Assembly (NCBI RefSeq): GCF_933775445.1
Contig: NC_065877.1
Span: 33,740,694 to 33,804,693, forward strand
DNA length: 64,000 nt
Source of the DNA: Argentina anserina
Taxonomy: Eukaryota > Streptophyta > Magnoliopsida > Rosales > Rosaceae
Direction: 5' to 3'
In this document: positions 1-30,471 of the stretch, piece after piece
Position numbering within the stretch: position 1 is the stretch's first letter
How the letters are laid out: the number at the start of each line of letters is the position of its first letter
The notes under the pieces: model-generated
Databases searched by the model: none
What the model was told of the DNA's origin: nothing
Seen by the model: the letters and a program-made list of their open reading frames with translations, nothing else
Translations under genes and position numbers: made by a program

Positions 1-611
1 GCTCTGGAACAATAAGAGTCACATTCATGTATCTGGCAATCGCAACCATATCACAAATCTACAGAAAATCAAGAAAATGAGGAAATTAACATTATGGAGA
101 CAGAACAAAGAACTGCTTTATTAACAAAATGTCCTTATACAAGTTGCTAGAAACTCACCGCAGCTCGCATTTGATTCAATCCTCCATTGCAAGAAACCAT
201 GAGATATCCATTATTCTTGTAAACCCCTATAGCAAAACGTAACTTGTAATTCAGAACTATGTTTCTTAACAGAAATAAAAATGGTAAAGATCATTATGAA
301 ACAAATTGAAACTCACTCTTTGGTGGGAATACTGGGATTGGAAGCTTAGGCAATTCAGAAGCAACATGCAAATCTAATTGATTACAAGGAGGCCAAACCT
401 TAAACACTCTTGGACCTCTAATCAACCAAATCCCAATCAACTGAACAGCAGAGGCCCAAACCAAAGCTGTCACAATTGCCCTCATGATCAACAACCATGA
501 GTTCATCTTCAAAATCGAGTTCTTCAATTTCTCAACATTACTCACAACCTTGTATCGCATCTTCCACTCTGCTCTATAATCATTCCTCTCAAAGTCCCCT
601 GCTTTGCACAT
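1..611 (-). CDS. O-fucosyltransferase family protein, 5' part (partial)
   Basis: Predicted Golgi type II membrane glycosyltransferase of the plant O-fucosyltransferase (DUF246/GT106-like) family; donor sugar and acceptor of this member are unknown. Three exons are seen on the minus strand: 611-317, 226-159 and 58-1, the last running off the window. All junctions are GT-AG and join in frame. The chosen start is the ATG at 611 ([11 protein letters not shown]), which fits the MCK start of family members; an in-frame ATG lies upstream at 710. A membrane anchor ([20 protein letters not shown]) is followed by a proline-rich stem. Exons 2-3 carry the conserved [19 protein letters not shown] and [18 protein letters not shown] blocks, the start of the GDP-fucose-type fold. 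The C-terminal catalytic part is outside the window, so intactness cannot be judged. Confidence 0.88.
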
Positions 612-1041
612 TGTGAGTGACTCAAACCAAAACCAAAAGCCCTTCTCTTTCAGAAACACAAACTCTTCAATGTCATTAACAGCATCCAAAGGCAGACATG
701 CACTCTTCAAGTACTGAGTCGTATGATATATATGAACAGGACAATGTGACTAACACGTATAGAGACGAAACACCTCGGAAGAATAAAAAAGATTAAAGCT
801 TTCTTGATTCTGATGGAAAGCTGGCACTAAAATAATCACAACCCAATTCTCAGATACAAGTCTAATACCAAACCTTTGTCACTTTGTAAGGCTGCTCAAG
901 CTTAACGGATCAAAACCCAGAAACAGAAAAAACGAGAAAAACTCAAATATTTGAAACTGAACTCAACCCAAGAAAGACTTGGTGTCTTTTTCATGTAGAA
1001 ATGTTGATAGGAAAGACAGATAAGAAGAGTCCAGTAGTTTC

Positions 1042-1109
<68 letters not shown>

Positions 1110-2412
1110 ACAGGAAAAAGGCTGCATTCAAGGACTAATGTGTGTCAGCATTTATAAGCAAAAACAGAAGGAAATTAGAATAGTAAGAATACAGTAAAGT
1201 ATTTAACTTACCTGAGGAATTATAGCATCTTTAATCTGCAGGATTTATTGGTGATATATGGTGATTAGGATGAAGGTCAAATATAAGTTACCTAAAGTTT
1301 TGGATATTAGCAAATTGGTATTTAGCAATTCTAGCTTGCCACCAGAATCTGGTTCCAACTGTCCAAGAATCATTGGTTGTGAATCCAAATCAGAATCAGG
1401 ATAACTTATTGGAAGCATGCATTTCAAAATATTTCTCCAACAACATAATTAACCATATCCAAATACATGAAATCTGTAAATTTAAAATGTATAAGATGAA
1501 GATAAAATGGTACTAAAGAAATGTGTGGAAAGAGTAATACTAGGTTAGGTTACCCATAGGTCATTTCCAAAAAAAAAAGGTTACCCATAGGGTGAAAGGT
1601 CATTGCAGTTCTTGATGACAGTGCACACAATCAAAAATTCATATTGGTCTAATTTAGTGGTTGCAGTGTTTGCATTATGATTTTATTGCTCACCATTCCA
1701 TTATAAATTGAAGGGGAGACCATAGTTTAGTGGTTGTAGACATGTTAGTGCCTAAACTCAACTGCTGTCCCATCAAGCTATCTCCACCAACTCAAGTTTT
1801 TCTTTTTCTGGAATTTGGATTCAATTTTCGCAACATAAAAAATGGAGGAATTCAAGGCTTTCTGTGCTTTAATTCCCTATTTGGCAAAGGGAAAGATGGT
1901 TGCAGGTTTTTGGTTTGAGACAGTTACTAAAAGGGTGAAGTAGCCAATGCCTTGTTCTTAGTTCTTCCAAGTCTGTGATCACTGTGGCTACGTCTCATGT
2001 TTATAGGATTCTTGTTAGATGCAGTTTTGGAGTTTCCAATTGTGACAAATGCCCGTGATATTATTTGTCCATTGTTGACAGAGCAATATGATGAGAGTCT
2101 TGGATATCTTGGTCTCTCCAATAAGAAATTGTAGTAGAGATAAACAACCATCAAAGTCATCGGATCAAGGATCTTCTGGCCAGCCAAATGATAGATGAAT
2201 CACATTTGTACCATTTCAGGGTAGGGTAGGCCATCCTGCAAATAAAAATAGGGATGCTCTCACCACTACTTGCAAATACAAGTTTGTCAAAAAATAATCG
2301 AATCATGCTCAACCACAATGTAGGTTATCCGGCACGCCGTTTTTGTTTATAAGAATCAAAGTGTTAAAAAAATTTAAATGGTTTCGGATCGGAATGGTTA
2401 CCATCTTCGTCT
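612..2412. other. Upstream region of the O-fucosyltransferase gene
   Basis: No convincing gene was found. The region holds the presumed promoter and 5' UTR of the minus-strand O-fucosyltransferase gene, including a long GA repeat near 1048-1105. A near-duplicated GGTTACCCATAGG occurs at about 1549-1590 around an A run. The small ORFs here have no recognisable protein features. Confidence 0.6.
1048..1105. repeat. (GA)n microsatellite
   Basis: Uninterrupted GA dinucleotide run of about 58 bp, 440-500 bp upstream of the O-fucosyltransferase start. On that gene's strand it reads CT, a composition common in plant 5' UTRs and core promoters, so it may lie in the leader or promoter. Confidence 0.95.
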
Positions 2413-2421
2413 ATGCCAAAA

Positions 2422-3507
2422 GGCAAAATTGTCAAAATACCCTAAATTTAGTCTTAATTGTCAATTTGCACCCCGAACTTGCATTTGAGTCAATTTACCT
2501 CCTAAATTTGGTAAAAATTGCCAATTTACACCCCGAACTTGTATTTGAGTCAATTTACCTCCTAAACTTGGTAAAAATTGCCGATTTGCACCCCATCCGT
2601 TAAATTTAACTGTTTCTATCCAATTTTGCGTCGCATGTCATGCACATGAGGGGTAATATTGTCATTTTCTATTTATATTTTTCTTAAAAATAAATAAAAA
2701 TATTCTTTAAAATGAGGATTATTTTGTTAATCAGATTATTTATTTACATCTTTTTTCTACATACTTAACCCTACTTTGAATTATATATTCAACATATCCA
2801 CCCATTCAAATATAGTGTGTTGTGTATAAATATATTTTTATATGTACACATTGTTGAAGGAGGAACAAAATGAGAATAATAACGACGTAATAGAACAGAA
2901 CGTAACCGTTTATTGATTGATAATGAGGTCAATATATATACATTACATAACCACAATCTTGTAGGATTCAGAGTCCTAATCTATTACAGAGATGCGAATC
3001 TATCTCTAACACGAAACCTAATAAGGGTAAGACACACACAATGGTAGAATAATAATTCTCTCGGAACACACATTTATTTTTAATTTTCAATGTATTTATT
3101 TATTTATTTATATTTTTCTAATATCTTTTAACATACCATATCACATAAAATAATAAATATATAAATCAATAACATGTTTCGAAAAAACAAACATTGTAGC
3201 AAGTGTTCCTCTTAAGTAATTTTATTAATTTATTTCATTATTAAATATGAATAACTATATAATGACAATACTGTCTTTTAAATGCATGACATGTGACTTA
3301 AAATTGGATTGAAAACATTAAATTTAACGGATAAGATGCAAATCAGCAATTTTTACCAAGTTTAGGAGGTAAATTTACTCAAATGCAAGTTCGAGGTGTA
3401 AATCGACAATTTTTACCAAGTTTAGGAGGTAAATTGACTCCAATGCAAATTCGGGGTGTAAATTGACAATTAAGACCAAATTTAGGGTGCAAATCGACAT
3501 TTTTGCC
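2422..3507. mobile_element. Non-autonomous MULE-type element with ~220-bp terminal inverted repeats
   Basis: The ends start GGCAAAATTGTC and finish GACATTTTTGCC. The arms (about 2422-2640 and 3290-3507) are inverted copies. Each arm has internal tandem units of about 60 bp built around the words CACCCCGAACTTG, CAATTTACCTCCTAAA and TTGGTAAAAATTG. A 9-bp target duplication flanks it, ATGCCAAAA (2413-2421) and ATACCAAAA (3508-3516), with one mismatch; 9 bp is typical of Mutator-like elements. No transposase is present. A solo LTR is nested inside it. Confidence 0.8.
2852..3068. mobile_element. Short solo LTR (217 bp) nested in the MULE
   Basis: The segment begins TGTTGAAGG and ends CTCGGAACA (TG...CA). 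It is flanked by an exact 5-bp duplication CACAT at 2847-2851 and 3069-3073. The size and TGTTG/AACA ends suggest a Copia-type LTR. No internal domain remains, so it is most simply a solo LTR left by LTR-LTR recombination. Orientation is not determined. Confidence 0.85.
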
Positions 3508-3516
3508 ATACCAAAA

Positions 3517-4503
3517 TTTAGATCAATCGTCTTCATGTGATTAAAACAATCAAACGACAGCCAACACTAACCATATGAAAAATGATATTCAATCTTGTCA
3601 ATTTGATCACCCCAACAAGGATGAAAATAAGAGAACATGAAGTACACCTCTCAAATTCGCAGGCTACTCATCGATTTCACGCTTTCTCAATCCACAACTA
3701 AATCAAAGTGCATTTTCGATCTGTTCAAAATATAAATTTCTAAAAAAATTTCGTCGTTTGAGGTCCACATCAGTTGAAATTTGAGAGGAGAATCGAAAAA
3801 TATAATTCTAAATTTCTAATAGTACTCGATTCTAATATTAAGGTACTGTATTTGAAGTTGTTTATGTATGTCAGTTGTGCCTCATCAAAAGATGAGCGGC
3901 GCCATCTTATGAGTCCTGTGCGAGCAATAATAAACTCCCACCAGTGAACTATCAAGCATATTCTAAAGGCTTTGCTTCTGTCCCTTTTTCACAAGCATAC
4001 ATAACTTAGTCACGGAATGAGAGGCTGAAAGCTATCCCATACTAGGGCTTACTCCGTGCTCCTCAATCCTCACATTGTGCCTCTTGCTTGCTCTCAACGA
4101 CTGATGCTCATTCGAGCTATGATCACTATGATGTGATAATGATATTCACATGCAAGGCTTAGTCTTCTTCCTCATATACCACAATGTATCTGCTTTATCA
4201 TAGCCATTGAAATCCCATACAATACTCTGGCATAGTGTTGAATTGACTCTCCCCACGAACACCCGCCCAATATGATGTAACAACTAACAAGACGCAATTG
4301 ACTAACTTGAGCGATTCGTGTTGGCCAAATAACACGCTCCAAAGTTAGTGAATCTCAATTTCGGTTATATATTATCTATTTATGTGAATGTATTAGCAGT
4401 TATGCATATCTAATGCATTTATACTAGTTGTTATGAGAGATTCTATTGGAGCCGAAGATTATTTTTTGTGTGTTTATAAGATGGCACGAAAGCCCACAAA
4501 GAG
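3517..4503. other. AT-rich intergenic DNA, no gene seen
   Basis: No ORF with protein-like features and no clear repeat boundaries were found in this stretch. Confidence 0.5.
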
Positions 4504-6526
4504 AAATTAAGGTTGTGTTTAGCACAATTGTGACTTATAAGAAAAACTGACTTATATTTATTTATGAAAATAAGTTACTGATAAGTAAAATAGCTGAGTG
4601 TTTGGTAAACTGATTTTTTATAAGTAATTTTCAGTGACATAAGTTGTGCAGAGTGTTTGGTAAACTCAAATTGGCTTAAATATTTTTTTTAGAATGACCA
4701 ATTTAAACATCAAATGATTTTATGTTTTTTTTAAGAGGCTTTTTGTCTTATTTCTTTGCTAACACAATATCTTACAACTCCTCAAATTTTTTGTTAAATT
4801 AAGTAAAACAAGATTGTTTTCTGGTTTCAGTATTATTCTGCATGCTTAACTGTTCTTGGCTCATCTATAAAACTTACACCATGTTGGCATAGGCTTATGT
4901 CAGCCATAATTAGCGTGACTATTAGCACACTTAGGCTTAAAAGTTTAGACCGATTTATGCTTCCAGATAATTGGTTTCAAATAAGATCATATACTTTTAT
5001 ATATACATGGAGATATCATATGTGAGAAAAATATGAATATTTTACCCAACTCAGCATTATGCGTGTAGGACAATTTGGTAAGCAAGTCTAACAAAACAGA
5101 AGTAAACTATAACTTGCATCATCTTCTTCCTCCGACGAAACGAGCAGGAGTTGTAGCAGTAGTACCATCTAGGGGTGCTGCAACGACAATGAAACCGCCA
5201 GAAACAGATATCAATTTCCCTCTTCCAGAAGCAACTAGCTCGGTGATATCGTTTCCTTTGAGTTTGGACAAGAGAAACTCAATCTTAATGTCATCGGCTT
5301 CATCTCCAACTGCAACTAAATTCTCGCATGCCTTGGTCATCAAGCCTAGAGATGATATTTACTAATTCAACTAGCAAAATTAACAAAATTACAAAACTTG
5401 TATAGCTATAGAATTCAGACGGAAGTAAGATACCAATGAAAATTATGCAAACTCCAAACTTGTTTATGGAACTGAACACTAAATATGATCTTAAATACAA
5501 ACACAAATCGAGAGGAAAAAAAATCTTCAATATCGTATCAAACAAAGCAAAGGTAGGCCTTCGACTCAAGGGTAGTGCATTTTGAGCAGATGAATATGAT
5601 CCTTGCTCATAAGAGATCTAGTTGGTGGTGAAATATTAGAATATCATTAGTCTGGATTGTGCTTATTGGTGGAATTTGCAATGAAAATAGGTGTGTTAAT
5701 CAGTAATATTTGGTAAAAACACATCTCATTGTTGAAAGGGACACTGAAGTAGCACGTAAATTACATGGAGGATTTGGCATCATCTATGATTATGTTTCAA
5801 AAAACAAAGATATAAGACAATTAAAAAAAGTACATGATCGAGAATTTTCATCTGCAAAGGCCGGGGCTGGTGTTGCCACCAAACCAAAACTCAATTCTAT
5901 CGCTACCACTATTAATACCCAATTCAACAATAAACATATATCAATAGAAAATTACCAAAAAGTAAATTGAAAATATGATCACGATTTAGAACCAACTACC
6001 CAATATCAAGAAATCTTCAATTTTATATACAAATATACATCAGTCTCAATTTGAAAGTTTGAATCTTAGAAAAATGAATGAAAATAGACAAATGATTTCA
6101 AACTCATTAGATCAAAGCCTCATTACCAAACTCATAGCCACAGATGAGAGCAACGTCAGAGGCGTCAGAGGAACGATGTTGTCCGGACTCCGGAGAGGTG
6201 GGGAGCATCCAGAGAGAGATTCTGAGAGAACATGGAGAGAGACACAAAGGAGTTGTCGAAAGGAGGAATCACATGAGTCTTGGGTAATTTGTTAAAGCTC
6301 ACAAGGATACCCAACGGTATTTTAAAAATATCATTTAATCACTACAATACTCCGTGTTTTTCTACTTATGCTTACAGGTCAAAAAAAGATTGGGGTGATT
6401 TACCTTTTATGTAAAAAACCATCCTGACTTTTAAAAAAACCACTTGCTCTTATGTTTACCAAACAACAAAACCTCCTTAACTTATAATAGAAGGGCTCAT
6501 AAGCTCCGCCAAACGCAACTTTAATT
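4504..6526. mobile_element. Candidate hAT-like element with captured gene fragment
   Basis: The two ends form an imperfect inverted repeat: AATTAAGGTTGTGTTTAGC at the left and, on the other strand, AATTAAAGTTGCGTTTGGC at the right. Next to each end are repeated words such as GTTTGGTAAACT/TTTACCAAAC and CTTATAA, the subterminal style of plant hAT elements. I could not find a convincing 8-bp target duplication, so the limits are approximate. No transposase is seen. The interior carries a ribosomal protein P2 fragment. It could instead be two separate elements flanking unrelated DNA. Confidence 0.4.
5119..5343 (-). pseudogene. 60S acidic ribosomal protein P2 fragment
   Basis: The minus strand encodes a stretch matching the middle of P2: an AVGDEADDIKIEFLLSKLKG block followed by NDITELVASGRGKL and a VAA-P hinge. 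P2 normally starts MKxVAAYLLAVLGG and ends in an acidic (E/K/S)DDDMGFSLFD tail. Both ends are missing, so this is a fragment of the stalk protein that recruits elongation factors, not a working gene. It sits inside the candidate hAT-like element, which may have captured it. Confidence 0.75.
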
Positions 6527-6773
6527 ACCTATACGCATAAGACCCAGTCCATTACACCGTGAGTACGCGTATGTGTTAGCTTTCTTTAGTGGATATACGC
6601 ATATGTATTTTTAATTAATCTATATATTACTTTATTTTTATTATTTAGTTTTCATCCAAAAAAAGAAAATTCGTGGAGCCCCGACCAAAATATTTCTTCA
6701 CGTGGCCCCACCTCAATGAGAGTCCCGAGCTCTAACAGTGGTCCTTATCACACTGAATGCCCCTAACCATTAT

Positions 6774-6786
6774 AAACCCTAAACCC
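6774..6786 (+). promoter_or_regulatory. Telo-box upstream of IMP3
   Basis: AAACCCTAAACCC lies 192 bp before the IMP3 start codon. Telo-boxes (AAACCCTA) are well known in plant promoters of ribosomal protein and ribosome-biogenesis genes, which fits the product. Confidence 0.7.
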
Positions 6787-6977
6787 CTCAATCTGCCGCC
6801 TTGTTTCTAATCCTCGAGCTTTCTTCTCTCCAATTCGCTATTCCGGTTAGTAAAGTTTGTTCATTTTTCGCAATTTCTGTTACCCTTTAGCTAACCCAGT
6901 TCCGATATCTGCTTAATTTCTCATGATCTGTAATCTTCTGGGTTTCAGCTGTAGGGTTTTGGTCTTTTGGAGCAAGA

Positions 6978-8502
6978 ATGAGGAAGCTCAAGTACCATGA
7001 GAAGAAGCTGTTGAAGAAAGTGGACTTCTTGTCATGGAAGAGAGAAGGAGGCCACAGAGAGGCTAGCGTTATGCAACGTTACTACGTCACTGGCCGAGAC
7101 GATTACAAAAAGTAATCATCTTTGATTATTATTAAGCTTGCTTCAGTTTCATGGCTGTGGTTTTCATTTAGGTGTTTCTTTTTCAGTTTTTGAATTGAAG
7201 ATTTTGTTTAACTTGATAACTAAATTGAAATTGTGGGAGCAGATATTCGAGTGTGTGCCGGACGACTCAGAAGATAGTGAACATGTTGAAGCAGATGAAT
7301 CCGAAAGACCCGAGTCGGATCGAATTGACTGATAAGCTGTTGGATAAGCTGTGAGTATAAAGCTGTTCTACTCAGATATATATGTTGCAATGCATATGTT
7401 TGTTGGGTGATATACTGGCAATCTGTTACTGTATTGATAGCTGAATTTAATAATTTGATATCAAAGAGCAATGCTGATATCTATGTCGAAATTTTAATAC
7501 ATGGAAAGGGAAATTTGATTGGGTTAATCTTTGAGGGTTTCAAGTATATAGATAAACTAGATATTGCATCAACTATGCAGCATAGATTCTGTCACAAAGC
7601 TGATATCCTGATATATATGACTACAACATATATAAAGTAGAATTGTGGTGGTTCCGGTTAGAGTTAGGTAGATTACAGACAGTCAAACTTTGCTCCCAAA
7701 TTTATCCTAGACTCCTACCCTGATTCACAGATGGCAGTATTGAACAAATGATAGCTTATGATCATGTGGTCTTTTCTAGATATTATATAGGTACATTCTA
7801 CCTCTAACGGGTAATTATTAATTTAGGAACGGTAAATTTTGGATAGAAAAGCAATGTTATGCTGGCCATTATTTAGGGTCAGGCTATGTGTATCACAGTA
7901 CTTCATGCAAGATAGTTGTGAATATAAGTTAGTAAGAGGATTCAGTAGTTTCGGCTAAGTAGCGATTCATTCCTATAAAGGGTTTATACTGGATGGCAGG
8001 TACAATATTGGTGTGATACCGACCAGGCAAAGCTTGAAGGAGTGTGAAAAATTATCGGTGTCATCTTTCTGCAGGTAATCACTTGCTCTTTCGCATGGCT
8101 TCCCTTTCTCACCTTTAGAGTGATATCTATGTAACAAAATTAAAAGAATAGAAAGGTTGCAATTTAATCCTGATGGTCCATACAACGGGGACATGCACAT
8201 TTTCTTTAAATATTTGAGAATTGAGATTGAACAACTCTTGTTAACTTACTAATCAAGTTCTTGTGTGTAGGCGAAGACTTTCAAGTGTTTTGACGCGATT
8301 GAAGTTCGCTGAGCACCTGAAGGAGGCTGTCACATACATTGAGCAAGGGCATATCAGAGTGGGTCCGGAAACTGTTACTGACCCAGCATTCCTTGTGACA
8401 AGAAATATGGAAGACTTCATTACATGGGTGGATTCATCCAAGATCAAGAGAAAGGTTCTGCAGTACAATGACAAGCTAGATGATTATGATTTAATGAACT
8501 GA
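6978..8502 (+). CDS. IMP3: U3 small nucleolar ribonucleoprotein IMP3
   Basis: Component of the nucleolar SSU processome; with MPP10 and IMP4 it helps U3 snoRNA pair with pre-rRNA for 18S processing. Four exons: 6978-7111, 7243-7350, 8000-8074 and 8271-8502, all GT-AG. They total 549 nt, 182 aa plus stop, the usual family length. It starts [18 protein letters not shown], the conserved IMP3 N terminus. The middle has RRTTQK-type spacing ([13 protein letters not shown]) and [16 protein letters not shown]. The last exon is an S4-type RNA-binding domain ([30 protein letters not shown]) ending DDYDLMN. No defects are seen. A telo-box lies upstream. Confidence 0.95.
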
Positions 8503-9206
8503 GGAGATCACTGATGTGGAAACTTGGGGTTCCCATTGTACTCGCTTGTTGGTACATGAAAAGAAACAATTCTATGTACTGTGACTATATCCCCAACTTT
8601 TACTGAATGGAGTTTGAATTACAATCCAATTTTTTTTTTTCACCTGACAATCTCAAGAACCTGTTACATTTAGTTTTGATTGGATGCAGTGTCTATTGTA
8701 AATCTTTGGTAGTTTTTAGAGCATGAGCCAATGACATACAACGTCACCTCCTTTACGATTGATCAAGCCATGTGATGAGTTTAATTGACAGAGCGAAGCT
8801 CGTGGGGCGCGTTCTGAGACAATCTGTCTACGGCGGAGAAAGTGAGAATTGAGGAATTCTTTTTCAAACAAATAATAATGTCATTTTACATTTTTACCAT
8901 AGCAAAAAGGGACCCATGGGTTTAATTGAATTAAAAATATCTGAAAGAGGTTGTACTGTGCTTAATACCCACACATATCAATGACAGAATCAAATTTACC
9001 GACCACCTTTTTAATCACCCAGATAAAGTCATGTGTCATAGATTAACTATGGTATAACCATTATTATCTATATAAATTAATAACACATGGTAAAAGTAAT
9101 TCAATAATTAATTTAAGAGTTAACTATGGTATAACTATAGTAAGTAAAAAAGATATGTGGCTTTCATCTAGGTTGATTCTTTTTCGTTTGAGTGGTAAAA
9201 TCACTA
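8503..9206. other. IMP3 3' flank, no gene seen
   Basis: Contains the IMP3 3' UTR and AT-rich DNA with TTAACTATGGTATAACYAT repeated near 9043 and 9120. No coding sequence is recognised. Confidence 0.5.
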
Positions 9207-9214
9207 TGACAGAT

Positions 9215-9994
9215 CTCAGAAGCACGGAAGCTTGCATGCAGTCGCGCTTCGCGCTTCGGAAGCGGCCGGAAGCGGTCGGAAGCGCGATTCCGAGAAAAAT
9301 GTGGTTTGGAAGCGATATGGAAGCGCGAGCTTCCAAATTGGAAGCGCCAAATAGTCCGGAAGGAAGCGTGGGCAATTTTGTAATATTGATTAAAACCTAA
9401 TTTCTCTCTTACCTCCCTCCAGCCTCCCCGTCTTTTACCTGTTATTAAACATGAAAGAGCCTGGAAAATGGGGAAGGTGGATGACTCCACAGGAGGCTTG
9501 TAATCGAATTGCTTAAGCATGCATTTTGTGTAGGTTGGGATTTAGTTGATAGGTGGTTTAAGCATGAAAGTGTGCTTAAGCTACTTCTACTTGTGCTTTT
9601 CATTGCTTCACCTATTTCACTACCATAAAACCTGATTGTGAGTTCTCAAACTGCACTGTAATACTAATTATATGCAAGTGAACTGGATTCAATCCTCATG
9701 CAGAAAGCCTTTCGGGGATGTCGAAACTTCCAATTGATACACCATTCATGAAGTCCAAGTTGAGTTTTTTTTTATATAGGATTAGTCCAAATTGAGTTGG
9801 TATGGGTTTGATCACTACTTGATGGTAAGCATAACATATGCTATTTTTTTGTTTTTGTAATATTATATATACAGGTTAATATCTTTAATTATATATTATT
9901 TTATTCCGCGCTTCCGAAACGTCCGCACTTCCAAGAAATTTTGAAAAAAAACGCTTCGCTTCTACGTCCCCGCTTCCGATTCCATGCAGCCTAG
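9215..9994. mobile_element. hAT-type non-autonomous element (780 bp)
   Basis: Flanked by an exact 8-bp duplication TGACAGAT at 9207-9214 and 9995-10002, the hAT hallmark. The left end CTCAGAAGCACGG and the reverse complement of the right end CTAGGCTGCATGG form an imperfect inverted repeat. Both subterminal regions are packed with the word GGAAGCG/CGCTTCC: about eight copies at 9226-9370 and several at 9906-9980. Such arrays are the usual transposase-binding pattern of hAT elements. No transposase is present. Confidence 0.8.
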
Positions 9995-10170
9995 TGACAG
10001 ATTGACAGAATGCATGTTTTAAACAATTGACAGTATAGCCTGCAGTACAAGTAACATGTATATATAATCTGACAAGTCATTCCGTATATATGTTTACTAG
10101 TACCCAGACCATTACTATTTTTCCTTTTCGATTTGGTATAATATACTGACAAGGAGCTTTGTGCATACAG

Positions 10171-11164
10171 GATTGCTATCTGGTTTATATTCTTACTGAT
10201 AAGCGCCAGTCTTGTTTTTGCCAGTTCAGTAGCTGAAGTATGCAGTTTGGCTTTAATGCTTCAATATCTTGGCTTAAGGGCCATCCCACTTACTGGACAA
10301 ACGATGGAGGTGTATACACTACATTTAGTTAACTGATAGTTAGTTTGTGGTTAATTTTTTAGTTTGTGTACTGGAGCTCATCTAACCTGGCTTGTTCTAT
10401 CTTTGTCCCAGTCGCAAAGGCGTCTTGCCTCGAGTATATTCAAGGCCGGAAAGTGCAATGTACTTATTTGCACGGATATAAGTACTAACAATTTGGATAT
10501 CCCATCAGTGGATATTATCATCAATTATTACATCCCCTTACATCCTCAGGTTAGAATGTTAGATAGTAGAGGCCACTGATCCTTTTTTTTTTCCTGCTTT
10601 ATATGGTTGATAAATTTCTGTTGAATCGTTGCCCTTTATGCCTCGACATGCAGTGGTATAACCATCGATTAGGACGAACTGCTCGTGGCGTTGTAATCTC
10701 TCTAGTAAATCAGTATGAGTTGGAGTGGTATATGTTCATAGAAAACCTTATTGGTAGGCTACACTTTCCATACATGTTTCTGTTGTGACACACAGAAGGT
10801 GAGTGTTTAGAATTCTGATAGTTTGGTAAATGTCCAGGAAAAAGATTACCTGAATTTCCTGCTCAAGAAGAGAAAGTTTTACAGTTGTTTGTACCAGTCA
10901 GAGAAGCCAGACTATTGGCCGAATCGGTAACGTTCATCTTAAGTTGGTTTACTCGCTGTTCATAACAATCGCGGTTTACCCACTAGATTCATATGCATTT
11001 TTGTTTTCTTGGTTTTAATCAGACTACATTATTCAGTGTTGTCGTTGTTAGTTGATATGATCTGCATTTGGTACGTACAGATAACAAGGGAAGGCGGAGA
11101 CAACAGAGGAAGGATGGTGAATAACATATTGAAAAGCAGTCTAGTCGGAAATGGAAATCCTTAA
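10171..11164 (+). pseudogene. Decayed DEAD-box RNA helicase RH10/DDX47-like, C-terminal half
   Basis: Five exon-like blocks with splice sites (10171-10309, 10412-10549, 10654-10753, 10838-10926, 11081-11164) resemble the helicase C-terminal domain and tail of RH10 (yeast Rrp3), an rRNA-processing helicase. Seen are DCYLVYILTD, IPLTGQTM, CNVLICTD, NHRLGRTARG, ISLVNQYELEWY and KRLPEFPAQEEKVL. The N-terminal domain with the Walker A and DEAD motifs is absent. The first block needs a frameshift near 10230. Motif V (normally TDVASRGLDIP) reads TDISTNNLDIP. Retained introns show a truncated gene duplicate rather than a retrocopy. It converges with BIG. Confidence 0.85.
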
Positions 11165-11548
11165 CACTTCACCACTGCCAAATAATACGTAGTTGTTTTG
11201 CTAGTAGGCGTTTGTCATCATTAACAATTTCTTGTGAAGAAACTTTTATTACCTAGTTGTTTGCAGTGTCAAGTAATTTCCCAAAATCTCATAGTGCAAG
11301 GATAAAAACTGGCGAAAGCGATGGACTGAAACATTTGAATTTAGGGAGAAAAATGATTTTCATTACCAAGGAGCCATATGTGCTACGAGTACACAACAGA
11401 CTCGGTCTCAAGTCTCAACCCTCTTATTTCATGGGGTATGTATGTATGGAACACAAATATAACAGTATAACACCAATGGCACAGGCCCATTATCGTCCCG
11501 CTACGATTACAACACACGCAGCTCACTCAGTAGTACTTCATCTAATTC

Positions 11549-30195
<18,647 letters not shown>

Positions 30196-30471
30196 GAGAC
30201 GATCGCGCTGGGTGTGAAAGTGAAATAGTGATGACGAATAGAGAAAGAGGAAGGTGTGAAATATTAGTAGTAGTCTTTCAGTGAGGTGGAAATTACAGAG
30301 AGTTGATAAAAAAATGTTTAAAGGCGGTGGGAGGGAGGTAAATGACAAGATTTTGGGTTGGTGCTTAAGTTGCTTGATGGGGTTTCTTTTTAACCAAGCT
30401 AATTAAAGGTGATTCTTTTCTTTTGGGCTTTTTCTTTTGAGTGGAAAAAAAATAAATGTTGTCGTGGTGTT

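Noticed and set aside
1927..2187. 86-aa minus-strand ORF upstream of the O-fucosyltransferase gene
   Set aside because: No domain is recognised, composition is unremarkable, and there is no splice or promoter support.
2343..2603. ORF with repeated LHPELAFESIYLLNLVKIA-like units
   Set aside because: It is the translation of the tandem ~60-bp units in the MULE terminal inverted repeat, not a protein gene.
10171..11164. Working RNA helicase gene
   Set aside because: The DEAD/Walker domain is missing, a frameshift is needed near 10230 and motif V is broken.
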